Positions 1 through 6,633 of a DNA stretch of 12,409 bases are shown in pieces. Positions within the stretch are counted from its first letter, which is position 1. Each line of letters opens with the position of its first letter. The notes beneath the pieces are model-generated. The model saw nothing but the letters and a program-made list of their open reading frames with translations, ran no database searches and was not told the origin of the DNA. The DNA comes from Propionivibrio sp. (GTDB lineage Bacteria; Pseudomonadota; Gammaproteobacteria; Burkholderiales; Rhodocyclaceae): assembly GCA_003249625.1 (NCBI GenBank), contig QKII01000317.1, positions 1 to 12,409 on the forward strand, written 5' to 3'. Position numbers and translations under genes: made by a program.

Positions 1-573
1 CGGATGTCGCTGGCGAATGACGTCAATCGACTGGTTCTTCAGACTGACGGGGCGGGCGCATGGAACCAGCCGGATGTCGCTGTCGATGAGGGCCAGTTCA
101 TCGGAGAGCAGTCGCCAGCCTCGTAGCGCAAGTTCAGCGGCCAACGTACTCTTTCCGCTGCCGGAAGTGGCGGAAATCAGGACGCCGAGACCTTTCTTTT
201 CGACAACGGCCGAGTGAAGGATCAGGTAGTCGTGCTCATAGCTGCCGATCGTCCAGTTCAACCCCCACTCGAACATGGCGTGGGCATGTTCGACCGCCAT
301 CGGCTGGAACGGAGCGTCTCCGGACAACGAGAAATTCACATTGCGGCGAAAGTAGTGGCGCAAGAACGATGGCGGATTGATCCCGATGTCGTAATGGTAA
401 GCGCCGCCTGCCAGTGATACAGGATAAGCGCCATAAAGTTTACGCAGAGCGTGTGCGAAGGCGGGCAGGTCGCTACAGACTTTCAGTGAAAAACGGCCGA
501 TCTGTAAACGAAACGCGCCCGAACGGAGCGCGGAGAGGGTTTCGCCGAACGTCGTGTCGGAAAGGATCAGCAA
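1..573 (-). CDS. HprK-related kinase A, C-terminus beyond window
   Basis: The minus-strand frame is open from about 654 to the left edge, giving 191 visible residues from the chosen start. Visible features: LHSAVVEKKG at residues 119-128, a P-loop GSGKST at 138-143, and SDEL at 157-160 (Walker B-like acidic residue). This pattern, and the N-terminal FEWGLNW stretch at 101-107, match my memory of HprK-related kinase A proteins in exosortase/EPS loci, a family related to HPr kinase/phosphorylase. Its phosphorylation target is unknown. No ATG or GTG lies in frame near the expected N-terminus. TTG at 573 overlaps the stop of the PqqD-like gene by seven bases (TTGCTGA), implying translational coupling, with GGGG 11 bases upstream as a weak ribosome site. 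A start at ATG 300 would delete a conserved-looking N-terminal region and is less likely. Family assignment is fairly secure; the exact start is less so. Confidence 0.8.
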   Translation of the reverse strand, partial: MLILSDTTFGETLSALRSGAFRLQIGRFSLKVCSDLPAFAHALRKLYGAYPVSLAGGAYHYDIGINPPSFLRHYFRRNVNFSLSGDAPFQPMAVEHAHAMFEWGLNWTIGSYEHDYLILHSAVVEKKGLGVLISATSGSGKSTLAAELALRGWRLLSDELALIDSDIRLVPCARPVSLKNQSIDVIRQRHP

Positions 574-824
574 TGGATGATCAGCCCCGACGCCTCCAGC
601 GAGGCGACGAGAATGTCGAAAGCCGGCCGGTCGGTTTCGTCGTGAACGGTGTACTCAACGAACACTTCGTCGACTGGGCGTGCGGTGGAATTGCTGAGCA
701 AGTCGAGAACTGCAGCGTGTGGATGGCCGACAAGGCAGGTTGTGCCACTCCCTTCGCTATACACCAACGCCCCTTCGTCGCAGGGGTGTCGGGTTTGGAC
801 TGATCGTACCCTTAACATGTCCAT
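567..824 (-). CDS. PqqD-like peptide chaperone of HPr-rel-A type
   Basis: A protein of about 85 residues. The pattern CDEGALVYSEGSGTTCLVG, then a helix HAAVLDLL and a C-terminal helix ILVASLEASGLI, follows the PqqD fold: an antiparallel beta pair, then helices of a winged-helix type. PqqD proteins bind precursor peptides and present them to modifying enzymes. The version paired with an HprK-related kinase is a known companion family in exosortase-containing bacteria, but its peptide client is not established. Three in-frame starts lie close together: GTG 827, ATG 824 and ATG 818; I chose 824, and no strong ribosome site decides it. The gene sits 18 bases after the upstream exported-protein gene and overlaps the kinase start, so the three are probably one transcript. 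The upstream protein is an obvious candidate client, but this is inference. Confidence 0.72.
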   Translation of the reverse strand: MDMLRVRSVQTRHPCDEGALVYSEGSGTTCLVGHPHAAVLDLLSNSTARPVDEVFVEYTVHDETDRPAFDILVASLEASGLIIHC

Positions 825-842
825 CACGGTCGGGGACGAAAG

Positions 843-1484
843 TCAGTGGAAAGTGGTCAGCAGGTACTGCTTTACGTCTTCCACAAACCACGTGACATTT
901 GCCGTCGGCGAGTAGGCGCCAGCCCGAGTGATGCCGCTCCACATCTCCTGCAGATCCTGCAGGTTGAGAACGCTGGATGGAACCAAGCCGGAGGAAAGGT
1001 TGCACCAGGCAGCCGCGATATGGGCGGCGAACTGGTGAGGATCGCTGCTCCCTCCATCAAGTTGTATGACTTGATGTATCGTCAGCTGTTCCGCCCGGAG
1101 GGTCATGGTGTCCTTGTCGTTTTCTTTCTTGTTCGTGCCCGTGATCTTGACGGTTACCTCGCCCGTGAGGCCTGGAGAGAACACCGAATTGAAGGGTGTG
1201 TTGAGGAAACTGTAGGTGCTGGCTGACTGGTTCTTCCAATAGCCGGGGGACCTTCCTGAACACAACGACGTGGTACGGTCCTCACGGCTGTGCAGCAGGT
1301 TGATGGAGGCCGACGCTGACGGGCTGAGGCACTGGGCGGCAAGCGAGGATCGTGATTTGGCCACCAGAATGGCCGGAACGATCAGCCCTGTCCGGGTGAC
1401 GAATTTGCGCCGTTTTTGCCGGCTACCGGTATCGGATCCCGCTGCGTTGCCTGAGGGGCTCTCGTTTGATTTTTCGCTTTTCAT
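843..1484 (-). CDS. Exported protein of unknown function with CSGRSPGYWKN motif
   Basis: 213 residues, not recognised as a characterised family. The N-terminus is polar for about 22 residues, then RQKRRKFVTRTG at 22-33 followed by a hydrophobic run LIVPAILVA (34-42) and a possible cleavage near SLAAQ. This resembles a Tat signal (RRKF) though the hydrophobic core is short. After it come Cys52 (QCLSPSASAS), Cys75 in the motif CSGRSPGYWKN (75-85), and Cys161. The SPGYWKN motif recurs, from memory, in secreted proteins of several bacteria, without known function. The C-terminal half (about 128-213) looks mainly helical. GTG 1487 is possible, but ATG 1484 is preferred because GGAAGG lies six bases upstream. 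Its place directly before the PqqD-like and kinase genes suggests it is an effector or modified substrate of that system. Confidence 0.7.
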   Translation of the reverse strand: MKSEKSNESPSGNAAGSDTGSRQKRRKFVTRTGLIVPAILVAKSRSSLAAQCLSPSASASINLLHSREDRTTSLCSGRSPGYWKNQSASTYSFLNTPFNSVFSPGLTGEVTVKITGTNKKENDKDTMTLRAEQLTIHQVIQLDGGSSDPHQFAAHIAAAWCNLSSGLVPSSVLNLQDLQEMWSGITRAGAYSPTANVTWFVEDVKQYLLTTFH

Positions 1485-1487
1485 CAC

Positions 1488-1681
1488 GCACCTTCCGCCT
1501 GTATTACCGCTTCATATATGCCAACGATACCAGATGGCTGCCTGGATTTTTGTGACGTATTGCACAACCAGGATCAATTCATTCACTGGATTTTGATGGT
1601 CGGAATGGCACCTGAAGCGCGGAGAAAGTCCACAATAAAAGGGAAATAAATAGCGACGGAGCGAGTTTTGTCGGGCGTCCT
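1488..1681. other. AT-rich intergenic region between urtE and the exported-protein gene
   Basis: 194 bases with clearly lower GC than the flanking genes, especially around 1545-1660. Both neighbours are on the minus strand, so this should hold the end of the urt transcript and the promoter of the 1484-to-1 gene set. I see no strong rho-independent terminator (no GC stem followed by a T run on the minus strand) and no convincing -35/-10 pair. On the minus strand, TGGTATCGT (about 35-45 bases upstream of the start) could be an extended -10, but its -35 is poor. Confidence 0.4.
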
Positions 1682-2452
1682 CTACACCGCCAGCGCCTCG
1701 CGTACTCCGTCCTTGTCCATGTCCGAGCCGAGTCCGCGCATGATGAACTCGCCGCGTTCCATCAGCAGGTAGTGGTCGGCGAGGTCACGAGCGAAGTCGT
1801 AGTACTGCTCGACGAGCAGGATGGCGACACGGCCGGTTTCGGCGACCTTGCGAATCGCGTCCTTGACTTCAGCGCGCTCCGTGGCCGAAGCGGCGGGCAA
1901 TTTCGCGACGGGGCGGCGGGCGACGACGCGGATGGCGTGGCCGATATCCTTGATGATCGATGGCTGGATGCCTTCGGTAGGCTCGTCGAGGATCAGCAGT
2001 TGCGGGTCCATTGCCAGGGCGCGGCCGATGGCGAGTTGCTGCTGCTGCCCGCCGGATAAGTCGCCGCCGCGACGCTTGAGCATGTTCTTCAGCACCGGAA
2101 AAAGTTCGAACACCTGCTCGGGAATCTTCGCGTTGCTTGGCTTGGTGGCGAGGCCCATCAACAGGTTTTCTTCGACGGTCAGACGCGGGAAGATCTCGCG
2201 GCCTTGCGGTACGTAACCGATGCCGGCCTTGACGCGCTCGTGCGAGGCGGCGTTGGTGATTTCCTTGCCGTTGAAGGTGATGCTGCCGGACTTGGTCTTG
2301 ACGAGCCCCATCAGGCATTTCATCAGCGTGGTCTTGCCGACGCCGTTGCGGCCGAGGAGGCTGGTGACCTTGCCGGGTTCGACTTCGAAGGAGAGGCCAC
2401 GGAGGATGTGGCTGCCGCCGTAGTATTGGTTGAGGTTTTCGATTTTGAGCAT
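1682..2452 (-). CDS. urtE: Urea ABC transporter ATP-binding subunit UrtE
   Basis: 256 residues, an ABC ATPase of the LivF/UrtE type that powers urea import with the UrtBC permease. Motifs: Walker A GRNGVGKTT (34-42), Q-loop Gln83 in VPQGREIF, signature LSGGQ (132-136), Walker B LLILDEP (152-158), and VEQYYDF near 214-220, where Gln replaces the usual switch His, as is normal in LivF/UrtE proteins. The ATG at 2452 is preceded by GAGG nine bases upstream and starts the canonical MLKIENLNQYYGGSHIL. The frame stays open to 2608, but that extension runs into repeat sequence and is rejected. UrtE proteins are usually near 230 residues. The excess lies at about 176-207, between Walker B and the VEQ motif. 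About 500 bases of repeat separate it from urtD, so its transcription with the rest of the operon is uncertain. Confidence 0.93.
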   Translation of the reverse strand: MLKIENLNQYYGGSHILRGLSFEVEPGKVTSLLGRNGVGKTTLMKCLMGLVKTKSGSITFNGKEITNAASHERVKAGIGYVPQGREIFPRLTVEENLLMGLATKPSNAKIPEQVFELFPVLKNMLKRRGGDLSGGQQQQLAIGRALAMDPQLLILDEPTEGIQPSIIKDIGHAIRVVARRPVAKLPAASATERAEVKDAIRKVAETGRVAILLVEQYYDFARDLADHYLLMERGEFIMRGLGSDMDKDGVREALAV

Positions 2453-2509
2453 TTGGGGAATCCTCATGCGTCGTGGGTTTCTGATCGGCCGGGTTTCGCC
2501 TGCAGGCGA

Positions 2510-2543
2510 GGTACTTTCTTTTGTCTTGCCAAAAGAAAGTACC
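2510..2543. repeat. Left terminal hairpin, 14-bp perfect stem
   Basis: GGTACTTTCTTTTG (2510-2523), loop TCTTGC, CAAAAGAAAGTACC (2530-2543), with no mismatch. On the minus strand it lies just upstream of urtE, about 58 bases from the start codon, so it would form in the urtE leader if transcription runs through. Confidence 0.85.
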
Positions 2544-2570
2544 CAAAGAAAAGGCGCGCCCGCTGCGTCG

Positions 2571-2585
2571 CCCGGCGTTGCCGGG
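2571..2585. repeat. Three-base-loop hairpin CCCGGC-gtt-GCCGGG
   Basis: Perfect six-base-pair stem with a GTT loop inside the composite element. Similar triloop stems occur at 2627-2639 (GGGCC-gtt-GGCCC), 2829-2843 (GTCGGC-gca-GCCGAC) and 2843-2855 (CCGCG-taa-CGCGG). Confidence 0.8.
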
Positions 2586-2665
2586 TGCTCTGCGCTGCTC
2601 GTTCGCAACGGGGGGCTGCGGAACTCGGGCCGTTGGCCCTCAGACAGTCCTCGCCCTTTTTCCCG

Positions 2666-2723
2666 TTGCGCCCTGCGCTGCTCGACGACGCAGATTGCGC
2701 CCTGCGCTGCTCGACGACGCAGA
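2666..2723. repeat. Perfect 29-bp tandem duplication
   Basis: Two identical adjacent 29-base units, 2666-2694 and 2695-2723, each beginning TTGCGCCCTGCGCTGCTCGA. They lie inside the composite element and probably arose by slippage or unequal recombination. With only two copies and no spacer, this is not a CRISPR. Confidence 0.9.
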
Positions 2724-2874
2724 GGGCAACAGGAAAACCGAGCGGTATTTGGTGCGATGGCGCGCGTGCTCAGACGGTTTTGAATATCCCCTTATGGAGC
2801 GCCGAGCAACGGAAGCGAGCCGGGGGAAGTCGGCGCAGCCGACCGCGTAACGCGGGGTCGCCTTTTCTTTGGCT

Positions 2875-2902
2875 CCTTTCTTTTGGCGGCGCAAAAGAAA
2901 GG
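2875..2902. repeat. Right terminal hairpin, 11-bp perfect stem
   Basis: CCTTTCTTTTG (2875-2885), loop GCGGCG, CAAAAGAAAGG (2892-2902). Its stem core (TTTCTTTTG) is shared with the left hairpin, supporting a single bounded element. Confidence 0.85.
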
Positions 2903-2958
2903 ACGCCCGCGCGTCAGGCGCGGAACAATGCGGTCGATTAACCGCCGCAAATGAAGAG

Positions 2959-3761
2959 TCAGCGCCCAAGATAAACCTCGATCACCCGCTGATCATTCTG
3001 TACAGAGTCCAGATCACCTTCGGCGAGAACAGACCCCTCATGCAGCACCGTAACCTTCCCCCCCAGCGCCTTCACAAAGGCCATGTCGTGCTCGACAACA
3101 ACCAGCGAGTGCTTTCCCGCAAGAGATACAAACAACTCTGCCGTCCGCATCGTCTCGTCGTCGGTCATCCCGGCGACCGGCTCGTCGAGCAACAGTAGCT
3201 TCGGATCCTGCATCAGCAGCATGCCGATCTCCAGCCACTGCTTTTGCCCGTGCGAGAGCAACCCGGCCGGGCGGTCGGCTTCGCAATGCGGTCGCGATCG
3301 TCGTCGCCCAGCCAGGCGGCGAGTGTCTTCAGCGCGCGCTTGTCGGTGGTCATCGCCAGTTCAAGATTCTCGAAGACGCTGTGCTGCTCGAAGATGGTGG
3401 GCTTCTGGAACTTTCGCCCGATGCCGATGTGCGCGATTTCCGGCTCGGTCAGTCGGGTGAGGTCGATCGTCTGGCCAAAGAAGGCGCTACCGGAATCCGG
3501 GCGGGTCTTGCCGGTGATGACGTCCATCATCGTTGTCTTGCCGGCGCCGTTGGGACCGATGATGCAGCGCAGTTCACCGGCATCGATCATCAGGTTGAGC
3601 TTGTTCAGCGCCTTGAATCCATCGAAGCTGACCGTGATGTCGTCGAGGTAGAGGACGACGTTGTGCGAGACGTCGAGCGTTCGCTGTTTCGGCGCGTAGT
3701 ACGGACTGCTTTCATCCAGCTCGATACCGATGATCTTGCGGAATACATCACGTGCGCTCAT
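2959..3761 (-). pseudogene. urtD: Urea ABC transporter ATPase UrtD, broken by internal deletion/frameshift
   Basis: UrtD is the first of two ATPases of the urea importer. The reading frame begins at ATG 3761, which overlaps the urtC stop (ATGA) and has AAGGAGC eight bases upstream. It encodes Walker A GPNGAGKTT (69-77), Q-loop Gln119 (RKFQKPTIF), and continues to DDDRDRIA at 153-160. It then goes out of frame and ends at 3213 after 182 residues. The rest of the protein resumes in another frame from about 3276: DRPAGLLSHGQKQW, then LLLLDEP (Walker B), VVVEHD (switch His), and a normal UrtD ending VIEVYLGR at 2959. Typical homologues have about 13 residues between DRI and the RPAG/LSHGQ block; here only eight bases remain. 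This implies loss of about 31 bases, near 3276-3284. As read, the signature and Walker B are not joined to Walker A, so the product should be inactive. An assembly or sequencing error is possible. Confidence 0.85.
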
Positions 3762-4891
3762 GCCTTTGCTCCTTGTTCGACGCTTTTTCCGACGCGTCCT
3801 TCGCGAAGCGTTCTCCATAGTCCGACCAATCCGTGCGGCAGCAGCAGCGTGACGACGATGAACAGCAGCCCGAGGAAGAACAGCCAGTATTCTGGGAAAG
3901 ATACGGTAAACCAGCTTTTCGCCAGATTCACCACGAAGGCGCCGACGATCGGGCCGATCAGCGTGCCGCGCCCGCCGACGGCGACCCAGATGGCGATCTC
4001 GATCGAGTTGGCAACGCTCATTTCGGACGGGTTGATGATCCCCACCTGCGGAACGTAGAGTGCGCCTGCAATGCCGCACAGCACGGCGGAAAGCGTCCAG
4101 ATGAACAGCTTGAACCACAACGGGTTGTAGCCGATGAACATCACCCGTGACTCGGCGTCGCGGATCGCTGTCAGCACGCGGCCATACTTCGAGCTGACCA
4201 GCCATTTGGCGAAAACGAAGGTTAGTGCGAGAACAACCGCCGTCAGGCCAAAGAGAACCAGCCGCATTTCCGAGGAGGTGATCGAGTAGCCGAGAATGCG
4301 CTTGAAGTCGGTGAATCCGTTGTTGCCGCCGAAGCCGGTCTCGTTGCGGAAGAAAAGCAGCATCGCGGCGTAGGTCAGTGCCTGCGTGATGATCGAGAAA
4401 TAAACGCCCTTGATGCGCGAGCGGAAGGCAAAGTAGCCGAAGATGAAGGCAACGATCGCCGGCACGACAATGACCAGCAGCGCCGCCCACAGGAAACTGT
4501 CGGTGCCGTGCCAGAACCAGGGCAGCTCCTTCCAGTCGAGGAATACCATGAAGTCCGGCAAGTCGCTCTGGTAGCTGCCGTCGCGACCGATCTGGCGCAT
4601 CAGGTACATCCCGAAGGCGTAGCCGCCGAGGGCGAAGAAGATGCCGTGGCCGAGCGAGAGGATGCCTCCGTAGCCCCAGATCAGATCCATTGCCACCGCG
4701 ACGATGGCGTAGCACATGATCTTGCCAACCAGCGTGATCGCATAGGTGGAAACGTGGAAAGGGGATCCGACGGGCAACAGCAGGTGCAGCAGTGGTACTG
4801 CGACCAGCGCCAGCGCGAGGAAGGTAACGACTCCCGCGCGGGTCTTGGCGTCGAGCGCGGAGAGGAAACGGAAAATGAAAGGTTCTCGCAT
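3758..4891 (-). CDS. urtC: Urea ABC transporter permease UrtC
   Basis: 377 residues, an inner-membrane permease of the LivM/UrtC branch that pairs with UrtB to form the urea channel. Multiple hydrophobic segments are visible, from LVAVPLLHLLLPV near the N-terminus to YWLFFLGLLFIVVTLLLPHGLVG near the end. Diagnostic stretches: MDLIWGYGGILSLGHGIFFALGG, a cytoplasmic loop with AIRDAESRVMFIGYNP, and AIWVAVGGRGTLIGPIVGAF close to the C-terminus. ATG 4891 lies eight bases after the urtB stop, with only a weak GAG ribosome site, so translational coupling to urtB is likely. Its stop overlaps the urtD start. Length is typical and no damage is seen. Upstream in-frame extension into urtB is a shadow. 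Confidence 0.93.
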   Translation of the reverse strand: MREPFIFRFLSALDAKTRAGVVTFLALALVAVPLLHLLLPVGSPFHVSTYAITLVGKIMCYAIVAVAMDLIWGYGGILSLGHGIFFALGGYAFGMYLMRQIGRDGSYQSDLPDFMVFLDWKELPWFWHGTDSFLWAALLVIVVPAIVAFIFGYFAFRSRIKGVYFSIITQALTYAAMLLFFRNETGFGGNNGFTDFKRILGYSITSSEMRLVLFGLTAVVLALTFVFAKWLVSSKYGRVLTAIRDAESRVMFIGYNPLWFKLFIWTLSAVLCGIAGALYVPQVGIINPSEMSVANSIEIAIWVAVGGRGTLIGPIVGAFVVNLAKSWFTVSFPEYWLFFLGLLFIVVTLLLPHGLVGLWRTLREGRVGKSVEQGAKA

Positions 4892-4899
4892 GGCGGCAC

Positions 4900-6489
4900 T
4901 CAATCGACGAAGCGACCCTTCAAGGCGAACAGGCCTTGCGGACGTTTCTGGATGAAGATGATGATGAAGACGAGGACGACGATCTTGGCGATGACCGCGC
5001 CAGACCAGCCTTCGAGCAGCTTGGTGAAGACGCCCAGACCGAGCGCGGCCCACACGGCACCGGCGAGTTGCCCGACGCCGCCGAGGACGACGACCATGAA
5101 CGAATCGACGATGTAGCCTTGGCCCATGTCCGGCCCGACGTTGGAAATCTGCGACAGCGCAAGTCCGCCGAGGCCGGCGATGCCGGCGCCGAGGGCAAAA
5201 GCCAGGGTGTCGATGCGCGCCGTCGGCACGCCGACGCAACCGGCCATCGCGCGGTTCTGCGTCACGGCACGGACGAACATGCCAAGCCGCGTCTTGTTCA
5301 TCAGCACCCACACCAGCGCCAGGACGAACAGCGCGAAGCCGATGATGATGATGCGGTTCCAGGGCAGCAGGAGGTTCGGCATCAACTCAATGCCACCGGA
5401 CATCCAGCTCGGGTTGGCAACCTCGACGTTTTGCGCCCCGAACAGCACGCGCGCGGCCTGGATCAGGATCAGCGACAGTCCCCAGGTGGCAAGCAGCGTT
5501 TCCAGCGTGCGACCGTAGAGCCAGCGGATGACCGTGCGCTCCATGATCACACCGACCAGAGCGGCGCCAAAGAAGGCCAGGGGAATCGCCGCCGGCAGGT
5601 ACCAGTCGATGGCGTCCGGGAAATAGGCGCGGAAGAAGCTTTGCATCGCGTAGGCGGAGTAAGCGCCAACCATCAGCAGTTCGCCATGAGCCATGTTGAT
5701 GATGCCCATGACACCGTAGGTGATCGCCAGACCAAGGGCGCCGAGCAGCAGGATGCTGCCGAGTGAAAGTCCGGAGAAGACGGCGCCGAGTGTTTCTGCG
5801 CGGGAAAGTCGGCCATCGATGGCCTTGACCGCCGAGATGGCTGCATAGCGCACGCGGTTGTCAGGTTCGCCGGCCTTTTCGGTCATGGGAAGCAACATGT
5901 TCCGAACTGCGGGTGAGGCACTTTCGGACAATGTGCGGACCGCAATCAGGCGAATGCTTGGGCTCTTGCTCGCCAGACTGGCCTGGGCGTGGGCCAGCTT
6001 GAGCAGCGATTTGATTTCGCCGTCAGTTTCCTTTTTCAGGGCGCGCTCCAGAAGCGGTGCCATTTCACTGCTGACCTTGCTTTGCAGCAGGCGAGCCGAT
6101 TCCAGCCGGACCTCACGGTCGGCATCAAACAATTTGAGGACCGCCAGTGCGTTGGCCAGTTCGCCACGGATACGGTTGTTGACCGTGATGGATTCTGCAT
6201 TGTCGGGCATTGGTGTCGGTTCGCCGGTCACTGCATCGAAGGCCTTGTCGTCCTCGATGATCAGGATTTTTTCCCCGGCAACTTGAAGCCCGTCGTCGGC
6301 CATGGCCTGGAGGACGCGCGCCGTGGCGGGGTCGCCTTCCTGGGACAGCTTCTGGATGGCCTCGATTTTCACACTGGAATCGTCGTCGGCCAGCTGGCGG
6401 ATCAGCGCGGGATCCGGCGCTGCCTGCGCGGCAAGGGCGCTGGCGAACAACAGGGTAGCAAGCACGTGTTTGAACATGAACGGGTCCAT
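4900..6489 (-). CDS. urtB: Urea ABC transporter permease UrtB with periplasmic N-terminal domain
   Basis: 529 residues. Residues 1-23 form a signal peptide (FKHVLATLLFASALAAQAA). Residues 25-225 are an Ala/Leu-rich helical region with repeated short helices (KIEAIQKLSQ, VRLESARLLQ, IRLIAVRTLSE, VRYAAISAVKAI), HEAT-like, as expected for the extended UrtB subtype. Residues 235-529 are the LivH-type permease, with ITYGVMGIINMAHGELLMVGAY (257-278) and MVVVLGGVGQLAGAVWAALGLG (465-486) as family hallmarks. The protein forms the urea-conducting membrane subunit with UrtC. Start choice is between ATG 6489 and ATG 6477; both leave a signal peptide, and no strong ribosome site decides. I chose 6489 because AAGAG lies upstream. 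urtA does not precede it: the next gene upstream is divergent. Confidence 0.93.
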   Translation of the reverse strand: MDPFMFKHVLATLLFASALAAQAAPDPALIRQLADDDSSVKIEAIQKLSQEGDPATARVLQAMADDGLQVAGEKILIIEDDKAFDAVTGEPTPMPDNAESITVNNRIRGELANALAVLKLFDADREVRLESARLLQSKVSSEMAPLLERALKKETDGEIKSLLKLAHAQASLASKSPSIRLIAVRTLSESASPAVRNMLLPMTEKAGEPDNRVRYAAISAVKAIDGRLSRAETLGAVFSGLSLGSILLLGALGLAITYGVMGIINMAHGELLMVGAYSAYAMQSFFRAYFPDAIDWYLPAAIPLAFFGAALVGVIMERTVIRWLYGRTLETLLATWGLSLILIQAARVLFGAQNVEVANPSWMSGGIELMPNLLLPWNRIIIIGFALFVLALVWVLMNKTRLGMFVRAVTQNRAMAGCVGVPTARIDTLAFALGAGIAGLGGLALSQISNVGPDMGQGYIVDSFMVVVLGGVGQLAGAVWAALGLGVFTKLLEGWSGAVIAKIVVLVFIIIFIQKRPQGLFALKGRFVD

Positions 6490-6570
6490 TGGCAGATAAG
6501 CTCTTGGACCGGAGCTTACGGGGCGAGCCCGGAACCGGGAATACGACAAATTGCGTAGAGGTGAGTCCCC

Positions 6571-6594
6571 TGCCGAAAAGCGTCCTTTTCGGCA
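6571..6594. promoter_or_regulatory. Perfect 24-base palindrome in the divergent urtB/mscS promoter region
   Basis: TGCCGAAAAG (6571-6580), loop CGTC, CTTTTCGGCA (6585-6594). It lies 82 bases upstream of the urtB start and 40 bases upstream of the mscS-like start, and CATAAT, a possible plus-strand -10, overlaps its right arm at 6593-6598. No T run follows on either strand, so it does not look like an intrinsic terminator; an operator is more plausible, or an mRNA leader stem. No matching -35 for the CATAAT is evident. Confidence 0.5.
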
Positions 6595-6633
6595 TAATGG
6601 CGCACGGGTTTTCGCGTCGGATATGGAGGTTGC

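Larger units (their letters stand above)
2496..2915. mobile_element. MITE-like composite inverted-repeat element, non-coding
   Basis: An element of about 400 bases bounded by matching ends. The left inner end (2530-2561, CAAAAGAAAGTACCCAAAGA onward) and the reverse complement of 2854-2885 agree at 28 of 32 positions, so the element has terminal inverted repeats. Each end is also a hairpin: GGTACTTTCTTTTG / CAAAAGAAAGTACC at 2510-2543, and CCTTTCTTTTG / CAAAAGAAAGG at 2875-2902, each with a six-base loop. Outside the left end is a perfect 14-base palindrome TCGCCTGCAGGCGA (2496-2509); outside the right end is GACGC-ccgc-GCGTC (2902-2915). The interior holds several perfect short stems with three-base loops. 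No transposase or target duplication is visible. From memory, similar CTTTCTTTTG...CAAAAGAAAG repeats are abundant in Rhodocyclales and some gammaproteobacteria and often give spurious ORFs. The exact boundaries are approximate. Confidence 0.65.
2453..2958. other. Gene-free 506-base gap between urtD and urtE, mostly repeat element
   Basis: No credible gene: open frames here are low-complexity Arg/Ser/Pro-rich translations of repeat DNA with no ribosome sites. In other urt operons urtD and urtE normally abut or nearly so. From about 2496 to 2915 the sequence is a structured repeat (listed separately). Near the urtD end, GCGGT / ACCGC arms around CGATTA (about 2930-2945) could be a weak stem, but no T run follows on either strand, so I do not call a terminator. 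Confidence 0.75.

Noticed and set aside
2453..2608. N-terminal extension of UrtE to 2608
   Set aside because: The extension translates repeat-element DNA; the start at 2452 has a ribosome site and gives the canonical UrtE N-terminus.
2666..2723. CRISPR-like direct repeat
   Set aside because: Only two copies, no spacer, no cas genes.
2204..2941. Plus-strand open frame of 245 codons across urtE and the repeat
   Set aside because: It is antisense to urtE over half its length and repeat-derived elsewhere; no ribosome site or family resemblance.
3762..4715. Long upstream extension of the urtD frame
   Set aside because: Arg-rich translation overlapping urtC out of frame. The true urtD start at 3761 has a good ribosome site and overlaps the urtC stop.
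4936..5766. Plus-strand open frame of 276 codons rich in Asp, Arg and His
   Set aside because: Antisense shadow of urtB; composition is typical of the reverse of a GC-rich membrane-protein gene.
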